NCBI GenBank assembly: GCA_007131045.1
Contig: SLRI01000359.1
Location: 1 to 6,276 of the forward strand
DNA length: 6,276 nt
Direction: 5' to 3'
Source: Rhodospirillales bacterium
GTDB taxonomy: Bacteria; Pseudomonadota; Alphaproteobacteria; Geminicoccales; Geminicoccaceae
Shown: in pieces, positions 1-5,397 of the stretch
Layout: every line of letters starts with the position of its first letter
Position numbering within the stretch: the stretch's first letter is position 1
Position numbers and translations under genes: made by a program
The notes under the pieces: model-generated
Told to the model about the DNA's origin: nothing
What the model saw: only the letters and a program-made list of their open reading frames with translations
Databases searched by the model: none

Positions 1-99
1 AGCGAGTGACCAGCAGGAGCGAGCCACCCCAACGTAGGAGAAAAAAGAAGCGGAGCAGCTTGACACCAACGACCCCAATCAGAGAAGGCTCTCAGGGGG

Positions 100-138
100 A
101 AAAAAAAGCGGGCCATCGCCGTTTCCGACAATGGCCCG
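100..138 (-). terminator. Strong rho-independent terminator, minus strand
   Basis: Read on the minus strand, an 8-base perfect stem (CGGGCCAT at 138-131 pairing with ATGGCCCG at 116-109) encloses a 14-base loop and is followed, after one C, by eight T (107-100). This is the textbook intrinsic terminator layout. On the plus strand the hairpin is followed by AAGCAAAGG, so it should not work in that direction. No minus-strand protein gene lies between it and the plus-strand dedA gene starting at 426, so the transcript it ends is probably non-coding. Confidence 0.8.
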
Positions 139-225
139 AAGCAAAGGGAGGCATCACAACGTCAGGGAGGACAGTGATGACCGGCTCGAGAAGCGATCGG
201 CCTCTCTTCGCCGTGCATCACGGTG
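100..225 (-). ncRNA. Candidate small RNA with exposed anti-Shine-Dalgarno loop; 5' end not defined
   Basis: Proposed from structure only. In the 5' to 3' order of the minus strand there is a small hairpin (223-211, CCGTG-ATG-CACGG), then a longer hairpin in which GGTCATCAC (182-174) pairs with GTGATGCC (157-150) with one bulged U, then the terminator hairpin at 138-109 and its U tract. The 16-base loop of the middle hairpin contains CCUCCC (170-165); a second CCUCCC (151-146) lies at the 3' foot of that stem and in the linker. CCUCC is the sequence that pairs with ribosome binding sites. Several alphaproteobacterial trans-acting small RNAs (the AbcR and NfeR1 groups) show such motifs in loops, so the arrangement is similar in kind; I do not claim membership of either group. 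I found no convincing -35/-10 pair, so the 5' end is a guess and could lie as far up as about 300. A purine-rich plus-strand ribosome binding site would explain one of the motifs instead. Confidence 0.4.
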
Positions 226-320
226 CTCAATCTACCGCCAGAGTCTTAAGATTCCGTTAACAGCAAGAGAAAATTCAATATCGTACCCGAGGCAGCAGGC
301 CGACCCGAAAACCACGCTCT

Positions 321-403
321 GGCCCGCGGGTGGCCGGGCGACCGGCGATCGCCGCAGGCCGGGCTTGCGCAGGCGGGCGAAAAGCGGCTAGGCGCTGCGC
401 AGG
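321..403. repeat. GC-rich cluster of short palindromes and repeats upstream of dedA
   Basis: The segment holds the palindrome CCCGCGGG (323-330), a five-pair hairpin with a GCGA tetraloop (GCCGG at 333-337, CCGGC at 342-346), the overlapping perfect palindrome CGGCGATCGCCG (343-354), a direct repeat GGCCGGGC (332-339 and 357-364) and a second direct repeat TGCGCAGG (366-373 and 396-403). No T tract follows, so it is not a standard terminator. It lies in the probable leader of the dedA-dsbB transcript and could fold there or serve as an operator; in GC-rich DNA part of it may be chance. No function can be assigned. The rest of 1-425, outside this and the small RNA candidate, shows nothing I can name. 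Confidence 0.3.
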
Positions 404-425
404 ACCTGCCCCTTGGAGCTCACCC

Positions 426-1004
426 TTGCTGCGCCGCCTCTACGACTGGACCATGCTGCAGGCGGCCAAGCCGTACGCGCTCTCGATTCTGGCATGCATC
501 GCCTTCATCGAGAGCTCGGTCTTCCCGATCCCGCCGGACGTCCTCTTGATCCCCTTGATCCTGGCCCAGCGCGAGCGCGCCTTCGTGATCGCCGGGATCT
601 GCACCATCGCCTCGGTCGGCGGCGGCTTTCTCGGCTATTTCATCGGCTACGGGCTCTACGAGACGATCGGTGTCGCCATCCTCAATTTCTACGGCTATCT
701 GGAAAAGTTCACCGAGTTCCAGGGCATGTACAACGAGCACGGCGCCTGGATCGTCTTCTTCGCCGGGCTCACCCCCTTCCCCTACAAGGTGATCACCATC
801 GCGTCCGGGGTGACCGCCCTCGACCCCACCGTCTTCGGCGTCTCGTCGCTGGCGAGCCGGGGCTTGCGTTTCTTCATCGTCGCCGCACTTTTGTGGTACT
901 GGGGGCCCTGGATCCGCGGTTTCATCGACCGCTATTTCGGCTGGCTGACCCTCGCCTTCTTCGTCCTGCTGTTCGGTGGTTTCGCCCTGATCGCCTTCTT
1001 GTGA
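426..1004 (+). CDS. DedA/VTT-family inner-membrane protein, YqaA type
   Basis: A polytopic membrane protein of 192 residues. Members of the DedA (VTT, SNARE-associated) superfamily are linked to movement of lipids such as undecaprenyl phosphate across the inner membrane and to membrane homeostasis; the substrate of this subgroup is not established. The sequence shows the acidic re-entrant motif with E29 and D38 in FIESSVFPIPPDV (27-39), a glycine-rich helix (57-76), GLTPFPYKVITIASG (114-128) and the basic SRGLRFF segment (144-150), all typical of the YqaA-like branch. Hydrophobic helices fill about 19-47, 53-77, 107-130, 147-165 and 173-192. I chose the TTG at 426 because GGAG (415-418) lies seven bases before it and family members begin with the same LRRLYDW segment; an upstream ATG at 330 would add an Arg/Ala-rich tail unlike the family, and ATG 453 lacks a binding site. 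Its stop shares a base with the dsbB start, so the two are probably co-translated. Confidence 0.9.
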   Translation: MLRRLYDWTMLQAAKPYALSILACIAFIESSVFPIPPDVLLIPLILAQRERAFVIAGICTIASVGGGFLGYFIGYGLYETIGVAILNFYGYLEKFTEFQGMYNEHGAWIVFFAGLTPFPYKVITIASGVTALDPTVFGVSSLASRGLRFFIVAALLWYWGPWIRGFIDRYFGWLTLAFFVLLFGGFALIAFL

Positions 1005-1495
1005 TGCTCGATCTCGTCCGCTCCGTCTCCGCCAAGACCTGGCTGGTCCTGCTCGCCCTCGCCAGTGCGGCTGCCCTGGCCGCGGCCTATGCCCTGCAGT
1101 ATCTCGGCGGCTTCGAGCCCTGCCAGATGTGCTACTGGCAGCGCTATCCCTACATGGCGGTGATCGGCGCGGCCGTGCTCGGCGTCGCCAGCCGCTTCGT
1201 GCGCCTGGCGCTGGCGGCGGCACTCCTGCTGTTTCTCGTCGGCACCGGCCTTTCGGCCTGGCATGTCGGGGTCGAGCAGGGCCTCCTCGCCCTGCCCGAA
1301 GGCTGCGCCGCGATCGGCACCGCCGCCACCGTGGCGGAGCTTCGCGCCCAGCTCCTGAGCGCCGCCCCCGCGTGCGATCAGGTGACCCTGCGCTTCATCG
1401 GGCTCTCGCTCTCCGCCTGGAACGGCATCACCGCCTTGGTGCTGGCCGGCCTCACCTTCGCCGCCCTCTGGCGGGAGCGCCGGGTCAGCTACTGA
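1004..1495 (+). CDS. dsbB: Disulfide bond formation protein, DsbB family
   Basis: An inner-membrane enzyme of 163 residues that reoxidises the periplasmic thiol oxidase DsbA and passes the electrons to quinone. Both periplasmic cysteine pairs are present: C40-Q-M-C43 in the first loop, followed by the YWQRYPY segment whose R47 matches the quinone-site arginine of the family, and C101/C124 in the second loop. Four transmembrane helices can be placed at about 12-31, 51-63, 66-86 and 139-155; the HVGVEQG (87-93) and LSLSAWNG (134-141) segments are family signatures. The length is close to that of E. coli DsbB (about 176). The ATG overlaps the dedA stop (TGATG) and has no clear binding site, which points to translational coupling. 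No DsbA gene is in the window. Related DsbI-type proteins are an alternative name within the same family. Confidence 0.93.
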   Translation: MLDLVRSVSAKTWLVLLALASAAALAAAYALQYLGGFEPCQMCYWQRYPYMAVIGAAVLGVASRFVRLALAAALLLFLVGTGLSAWHVGVEQGLLALPEGCAAIGTAATVAELRAQLLSAAPACDQVTLRFIGLSLSAWNGITALVLAGLTFAALWRERRVSY

Positions 1496-1537
1496 ACAGA
1501 ACCGGCCCTGGTCAGCTGCTGAACAGCACCGGAAGCG
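1484..1537. repeat. Imperfect 27-base tandem duplication across two convergent stop codons
   Basis: Two adjacent 27-base units (1484-1510 and 1511-1537) agree at 20 of their first 22 bases; both begin GTCAGCT and share CTGAACAG. Unit 1 contains the dsbB stop (TGA, 1493-1495); unit 2 contains, on the other strand, the stop of the universal stress gene (1514-1512). No T tract follows any hairpin here; TGCTGAACAGCA (1517-1528) is only a weak inverted repeat. A local duplication that separated two convergent reading frames is the simplest explanation. Confidence 0.75.
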
Positions 1538-2336
1538 TGGCGTTGTGCAGCACGTGGCGGGTCGCCCCGCCGAGGATCATCTCGCGCAGCCGCGAGTGGC
1601 TGTAGGCGCCCATCACCAGAAGATCGGCGTCGTTGGCTTGCGCCTGCTCCAGGAGCTGCGCCCCCGGCTCCTGGCCACTGGCCTCGAGCACCAGCTCCTC
1701 GGCTGTCACGTCGTGCCGGCCGAGCAGCCGGACCGCGCGGTCGAGCCGGACCTCCTCGGGATCACCGATGGTCACCAGCCAAACGGTATCGGCACCGCGC
1801 AGAAAGGGCAGCGCGTCGCTGAGCGCCCGCTTGGCCTCCTTCTTGCCGTTCCAGCCGACCATCACCCGCTTGCCGAAGCCGCCGTCCACAGCGCCGGCCG
1901 GCAGCATCAGGACCGGCCCGCCGGCCTCGGTGACCAGATGCCCGGTGACGTCGGGGACAATCGCATCGAGCGCGTCACCCGGCACCCGGCCGGTGACGAC
2001 CAGATCGACGGTGGCCGCGGCGCGGGCAAAGAGGGTGGGCGGATCGCCCTCCTCGTCGCGCCAGATCGAGCTCAGCCCGGTGCTGTCGAGGGCACCGTCG
2101 AAGGCCGCGTGCAGCCGCTCGGCGATCGCGTGCGCCGCCTCGCGCTGCGCCTCGAACACCTCGGGTCCGACATAGGCCGCGGCCTCGCCGTAGCCGAACG
2201 GCATCACCGGCGGCGGCGAGACGTTGAGACCGACCAGATGCGCGTCGAAGCGGCCGGCCAACGCCACGGCGGCGGTGAGCCGGTGCTCGAGGTTCGGGTC
2301 CTCGAACATCTGCAACAAGATGGTGCGGTAGGTCAT
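1512..2336 (-). CDS. Universal stress protein, tandem two-domain UspA type
   Basis: A soluble protein of 274 residues made of two UspA-like alpha/beta domains, roughly 1-148 and 156-274. The first opens with TILLQMFEDP (5-14) and ends at GGPVLMLPAG (139-148). The second opens with KRVMVGWNGKKEAKRAL (156-172) and ends with the nucleotide-loop region MGAYSHSRLREMILGGATR (242-260) and LPVLFSS. UspA proteins bind nucleotides and help cells survive starvation, oxygen limitation or other stress; the precise role of this one is unknown. The usual G-x2-G-x9-G-S/T loop is changed to G243-x2-S246-x9-G256-G257, and the first domain has no intact loop, so ATP binding is uncertain. I prefer the ATG at 2336, seven bases after GGGG, over the in-frame GTG at 2360, because family members start close to the first strand. 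An FNR/FixK-like box lies 75 bases upstream, so low-oxygen induction as a separate transcript is likely. It faces dsbB tail to tail. Confidence 0.9.
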   Translation of the reverse strand: MTYRTILLQMFEDPNLEHRLTAAVALAGRFDAHLVGLNVSPPPVMPFGYGEAAAYVGPEVFEAQREAAHAIAERLHAAFDGALDSTGLSSIWRDEEGDPPTLFARAAATVDLVVTGRVPGDALDAIVPDVTGHLVTEAGGPVLMLPAGAVDGGFGKRVMVGWNGKKEAKRALSDALPFLRGADTVWLVTIGDPEEVRLDRAVRLLGRHDVTAEELVLEASGQEPGAQLLEQAQANDADLLVMGAYSHSRLREMILGGATRHVLHNATLPVLFSS

Positions 2337-2383
2337 CGGCTCACCCCAACGAAAGGCCACGTGCGGCTTTTTCCTTGCCGTTC

Positions 2384-2424
2384 ACTAGAGCAGAAGCCGC
2401 CGGGCTTGTCATGATCTGGATCAA
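2384..2424 (-). promoter_or_regulatory. FNR/FixK-type activator box and -10 element for the universal stress gene
   Basis: On the minus strand TTGATCCAGATCAT (2424-2411) matches the FNR/FixK/Anr consensus TTGAT-N4-ATCAA at nine of ten defined bases. A -10-like TCTAGT lies at 2389-2384, predicting a start near 2377, which puts the box centre about 41 bases upstream: the spacing of a class II FNR-type promoter. The start codon follows about 40 bases later. The spacing and the near-perfect half-sites make chance unlikely; which regulator binds cannot be told from the site. Confidence 0.72.
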
Positions 2425-2432
2425 GCCTGACG

Positions 2433-3041
2433 TCAGCGGCCTTGCAGTTGGCGCACCGCGATCAGGATACGGCCGAGCGTGGTCAGCCAGCAGACGGCAC
2501 CGAACAGCCAGGCGAGCAGGGGAAAGCCGGCGGGCCAGAGCAGCACCGCCACGAGAAAGAGAATGGTCTCGGTGCCCTCGGCGAGCCCGCCCAGGTAGTA
2601 GAGCGACTTCGTCCCCTGCTCGGGGCTGTCGAGCCCGTGCTTGGCCGCCATGACGGCGAACGCCAGGAACGAGGCGCCGGTGCCCATGAAGGAGAAGACG
2701 AGAAACGCGGCGGCCAGGGCGTTGGCTGCGGGATCGGCCACCGCGAAGGCGAAGACGATGCCCGAATAAATGATGAAATCGAGCACGATATCGAGATAGC
2801 CGCCGAGATCGGTCACCCCGTTGCGCCGCGCGATCGCCCCGTCCAGCCCGTCCGCCAGCCGGTTGATCAGCAACAGCAGCAGGCCCAGCCAGTATTGGCC
2901 GAGCATCACCGCGAGCATGGCGAGGCAGCCCATGGCGAAGCCGCCGACGGTCACCGCATCGGCGCTCAGCCGTGCGGCGAGGGCATCGGCGAGGCGCTCG
3001 AGCGGCGGGTCGATCAGCGGCCGCAGATGCCGGTCGAGCAC
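2433..3041 (-). CDS. CDP-alcohol phosphatidyltransferase, YnjF-like
   Basis: An integral membrane enzyme of 202 residues in the superfamily that swaps CMP on a CDP-alcohol for another alcohol to make phospholipids. The catalytic motif is present: D64-x2-D67-G68-x2-A71-R72, then G80-x3-D84-x3-D88, with seven residues between R72 and G80 where the usual pattern has eight. From memory, E. coli YnjF has the same spacing, the same MLDRHL start, and matching KSLYYLGGLAEGTETI-like and SFLAFAVMAAKHG-like segments (here about 124-160). Product and acceptor are unknown. I chose the GTG at 3041: it gives the family N-terminus and sits five bases after GAGG (3050-3047), which overlaps the pssA stop. A GTG at 3089 would add 16 atypical residues inside pssA. 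The gap to pssA is seven bases, so it is almost surely in the psd-pssA operon, pointing to a head-group or lipid-modifying role. It could also be a minor phosphatidylglycerol- or cardiolipin-type synthase. Confidence 0.88.
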   Translation of the reverse strand: MLDRHLRPLIDPPLERLADALAARLSADAVTVGGFAMGCLAMLAVMLGQYWLGLLLLLINRLADGLDGAIARRNGVTDLGGYLDIVLDFIIYSGIVFAFAVADPAANALAAAFLVFSFMGTGASFLAFAVMAAKHGLDSPEQGTKSLYYLGGLAEGTETILFLVAVLLWPAGFPLLAWLFGAVCWLTTLGRILIAVRQLQGR

Positions 3042-3048
3042 GGCTGCC

Positions 3049-3966
3049 TCAAGGCTTCTTGCCGCGGTCCCCGAGGCGGAACACCGCACCGCCCGGCTCG
3101 CCTTTGCTCTCGTCCGCGGGTTTTTTGGCCTCGTCCTCGGCCGGCGCTTCGGCCGCCTCGGCTAGCGCTGCCGCCGCAGCCTCCGCGGCAGCGTCCCGCT
3201 CCATCCGCTTGGCCATCACGAAGCTGAACGGGATCGAGCCGAGATAGACGAGGCCGATCAGCGTGAGCATCAGCCAGACCTCGGTGATCAGCATCACCGT
3301 GACGAACACGCCGAGGATCAGCGACGGGATCACCATGCTGGGCTTGACCCTGAGCCGCTTGACCGAAAACGTCGGCACCCGGCTGACCATCAGGACGGCG
3401 ACGAGCACCAGGACGATGGCGCTGATCAGCCAGTGCCGGGCGATGTCGGTGCCGATCACGAAAGACGCCGTGATCGGCAAGAGGGCGAGGCCGGCCGCTG
3501 CCGGCGCCGGCACCCCGGTGAAGAAGTGCAACGACCAGGCCGGCCGTTCGGGTGCCTCGAGCTCGGCATTGAACCGGGCGAGCCGGAGCGCCGAGCAGGT
3601 GGCGAAGACCAATGCTACGGCCCAGCCGAAGCCGCGCACGTCGTTGAGGACCCAGAGATAGACGATCACCGCGGGTGCGACGCCGAAGCTGATGAAGTCG
3701 GCCAGGCTGTCGAGCTGCTCGCCGAGCTTGGAGGTCATCTTCAAGAGCCGGGCCGAGCGGCCGTCGAGCGCGTCGAAGATGGCAGCGGCGATGATGAAGG
3801 CGACGGCCAGCTGCCAGCGCCCGTCGAAGGCGAAGCGCATGCCGGTCATCCCGGCGCAGAGGCCGAGGATGGTGAACATGTTGGGCACGAAGTGGAGCAC
3901 CGGCAGCGGCCGGCCGCGATGACGGCGGAGCAGGCGGCGACGGGGGGGTGGCAGGCGTTCTTCCAT
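3049..3966 (-). CDS. pssA: CDP-diacylglycerol-serine O-phosphatidyltransferase (phosphatidylserine synthase, type II)
   Basis: Makes phosphatidylserine and CMP from CDP-diacylglycerol and serine at the inner membrane, the first committed step to phosphatidylethanolamine. The protein has 305 residues. After a basic N-terminus (R9-R19) comes VLHFVPNMFTILGLCAGMTG (23-42), typical of bacterial type II enzymes, then the complete metal-binding motif D65-x2-D68-G69-x2-A72-R73-x8-G82-x3-D86-x3-D90 and SLADFISFGVAPA. Several more hydrophobic helices run to about 255. The last 50 residues (from about 256) are a low-complexity Ala/Glu/Lys tail, a cytoplasmic extension absent from shorter homologues. The ATG shares its A with the psd stop (TGATG), so translation is probably coupled to psd; no separate binding site is visible. 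Starting further upstream in this frame would only read the other frame of psd. Function is secure from motif plus its psd neighbour. Confidence 0.95.
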   Translation of the reverse strand: MEERLPPPRRRLLRRHRGRPLPVLHFVPNMFTILGLCAGMTGMRFAFDGRWQLAVAFIIAAAIFDALDGRSARLLKMTSKLGEQLDSLADFISFGVAPAVIVYLWVLNDVRGFGWAVALVFATCSALRLARFNAELEAPERPAWSLHFFTGVPAPAAAGLALLPITASFVIGTDIARHWLISAIVLVLVAVLMVSRVPTFSVKRLRVKPSMVIPSLILGVFVTVMLITEVWLMLTLIGLVYLGSIPFSFVMAKRMERDAAAEAAAAALAEAAEAPAEDEAKKPADESKGEPGGAVFRLGDRGKKP

Positions 3967-4667
3967 CAGTCGGTACGTCCCGCGAGCGGCGTTTGCGGCC
4001 CGTCGAGCCGGGCGATGACGGTCTCCCCGGCGATCGCGCGCTGCCCGGGCAGGACCGCGGGCTCGATGCCTTGGGGCAAATAGACGTCGCAGCGGCTGCC
4101 GAAGCGGATCAGCCCGATCCGCTCGCCGGGCTCGAGCGTTCGGCCGGCCTCGACGAAGCCGATGATCCGGCGGGCCACGAGACCGGCGATCTGCACGATG
4201 CCGACGCGCTTGCCGTTCGCGGTCTCGATCCTGAAGCTCTGCCGCTCGTTCAGCTCCGACGCCTTGTCGAGCGAGGCGTTGAGGAACTGGCCCTTGTGGT
4301 AGGCCACCTCGGCGAGCCGGCCGGGCACCGGGGTGCGATTCACGTGGACGTCGAAGACGTTCATGAAGACGCCGATGCAGGGCAAGGGATCGCTGCCCAG
4401 GCCGAGCTCGGGCGGCGGCACGCGCGGCCGGGTCTCGGCGACCACGCCGTCGCAGGGGCTGACCACGAGGCCAGCCGTCTTGGGCGTCACCCTGGGCGGG
4501 TCGCGGAAGAAATAGGTGCACCAGAGGGTGAGCACGAGGCCCGCCCAGAACAGCGGTTGCCAGATGAAGCCGAGCACCACCGCGACCGCGAAGAAGATCG
4601 CGATGAACGGCCAGCCGGCCTTGTTGATGGGGACGAGCACGCTCGTTGGACTGCCCGGGTCCGTCAT
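3966..4667 (-). CDS. psd: Phosphatidylserine decarboxylase proenzyme, short form
   Basis: Converts phosphatidylserine to phosphatidylethanolamine and CO2 with a pyruvoyl group made by self-cleavage. The 233-residue proenzyme has hydrophobic segments near the N-terminus (19-50), then YFFRDPPRVTP (52-62), the SPCDGVV segment with D73, NVFDVHVNRTPVPG (103-116) with H108, YHKGQFLNA (123-131) and the cleavage site RFGSR (188-192). Cleavage between G190 and S191 would leave a beta chain of 190 residues and an alpha chain of 43 starting from the pyruvoyl residue. The FGSR site and short length mark the compact Psd form common in Alphaproteobacteria, as opposed to the longer E. coli type with LGST. 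The ATG at 4667 follows AAAGGAAG by a few bases, a good binding site. It leads the psd-pssA-ynjF-like group and starts 46 bases after the methyltransferase gene, so a promoter in that gap is possible, though none is clear. Confidence 0.95.
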   Translation of the reverse strand: MTDPGSPTSVLVPINKAGWPFIAIFFAVAVVLGFIWQPLFWAGLVLTLWCTYFFRDPPRVTPKTAGLVVSPCDGVVAETRPRVPPPELGLGSDPLPCIGVFMNVFDVHVNRTPVPGRLAEVAYHKGQFLNASLDKASELNERQSFRIETANGKRVGIVQIAGLVARRIIGFVEAGRTLEPGERIGLIRFGSRCDVYLPQGIEPAVLPGQRAIAGETVIARLDGPQTPLAGRTD

Positions 4668-4713
4668 ACTCTTCCTTTGCTGGGGCTCGACACCCCGCCT
4701 TTAGCCGATTCGC

Positions 4714-5397
4714 TCAGCCCGAGCCAGCCGCCTCGCGCGCGAATACCATGTCGAGCTGCAACATCCGCGCGATCTTGCGCTCGAAATAGCCGGGCAGCAC
4801 CAGCGCCGGGGCGAAGCCCAGCTCGTGCAGCCGGTCGATCATCACCCGCCAATCGAGCTCGCCGGCATAGACCGGGCGGAGCGCCAGCTCGAGCTGGATG
4901 GTGGCGATCCGGTCCAGGAGGCCGCGGCAGCCCTCCAGCACCTGGGGCTCGTAGCCCTGCACGTCAATCTTCACATGGAGGCGCCGCCAGTCCGGATCGA
5001 AGAGCTCGGTCTGCTCGTCGAGCCGGGCCGCGGGCACGGTCAGGCGCTCGACCACGGCCGAGCTCGGCGAGAGCGTCTCGAGCAGCGGCGACTGCCGCAG
5101 GATCGAGCTCATGTCGCTCTCGGCCGATCGCTCGATCACCACCCGGCCGGCGGCCTCGCCGAGGGCTACGGGCGGGGCGATGCGCCAGGCGGGGTCGCCC
5201 GCCGCCGTCTCGGCGAGTGCCACCCGCGGCCCCGGCAGCGGCTCGAAGGAGACGATCGGGCCGGCATAGCCCTCGCGCCGCAGCATCAGGCCGTACTGGC
5301 CGGTGTTGGCGCCGATGTCGATGACCGCGTCCACCGCCTCGTGGGCGAGGATCGCGACGAGCTGGGCCGGCCCGGTCCGCGGCTTGGCCGTGGTCAA
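4714..5397 (-). CDS. FkbM-family SAM-dependent methyltransferase
   Basis: A compact soluble protein of 227 residues. The Rossmann-type S-adenosylmethionine site is visible as VIDIGANTGQYG (25-36), followed by the acidic strand VSFEPLP (49-55), and the FkbM hallmark VKIDVQGYEPQVLEG (142-156) in the second half. The C-terminal block with ELALRPVYAG and PGYFER is also usual for the family. FkbM proteins mostly O-methylate sugars, polyketides or other secondary products; the substrate here cannot be read from the sequence. I chose the TTG at 5397: with the upstream stop it forms TTGA, a four-base overlap that suggests coupling to the cyclase gene, and it leaves a normal lead-in to the SAM motif. 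Upstream residues in this frame only shadow the cyclase gene, and no ATG lies closer. The binding site is poor, which fits coupling. The gap to psd is 46 bases, so it may sit in one long transcript with the lipid genes. Confidence 0.86.
   Translation of the reverse strand: MTTAKPRTGPAQLVAILAHEAVDAVIDIGANTGQYGLMLRREGYAGPIVSFEPLPGPRVALAETAAGDPAWRIAPPVALGEAAGRVVIERSAESDMSSILRQSPLLETLSPSSAVVERLTVPAARLDEQTELFDPDWRRLHVKIDVQGYEPQVLEGCRGLLDRIATIQLELALRPVYAGELDWRVMIDRLHELGFAPALVLPGYFERKIARMLQLDMVFAREAAGSG

Noticed and set aside
1..37. C-terminus of an upstream plus-strand gene ending at TAG 35-37
   Set aside because: A frame is open from base 2 to this stop, but twelve codons with no motif cannot support a gene.
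41..61. Second possible minus-strand terminator (AAGC/GCTT stem followed by C and T6)
   Set aside because: Only four pairs, two of them A-T, so too weak to claim.
60..88. Perfect -35 hexamer TTGACA on the plus strand
   Set aside because: No acceptable -10 hexamer at 16-18 bases (GAGAAG, AGAAGG, GAAGGC).
330..425. ATG at 330 as dedA start
   Set aside because: It would add 32 Arg/Ala-rich residues not seen in the family; the TTG at 426 has a well-spaced GGAG.
420..1223. Open frame of 267 codons on the minus strand
   Set aside because: Antisense to dedA and dsbB, both of which have intact family motifs; the translation is charged low-complexity sequence.
1545..3227. Long plus-strand frames (1545-2414 and 2442-3227)
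   Set aside because: Antisense to the universal stress gene and the ynjF-like and pssA genes; no recognisable motifs and Gly/Gln/Arg-rich composition.
3967..4521. Upstream extension of the pssA frame
   Set aside because: It overlaps psd entirely in another frame and is Arg-rich; the ATG at 3966 gives a normal PssA N-terminus.
4668..4713. GGGGCTCGACACCCC hairpin between the methyltransferase gene and psd
   Set aside because: Four-pair stem without a following T tract; not a credible terminator.
3948..5324. Open frame of 458 codons on the plus strand
   Set aside because: It lies antisense to psd and the methyltransferase, whose motifs are complete; the translation is Arg/Gly/Ala-rich without family features, as expected for shadow frames in GC-rich DNA.
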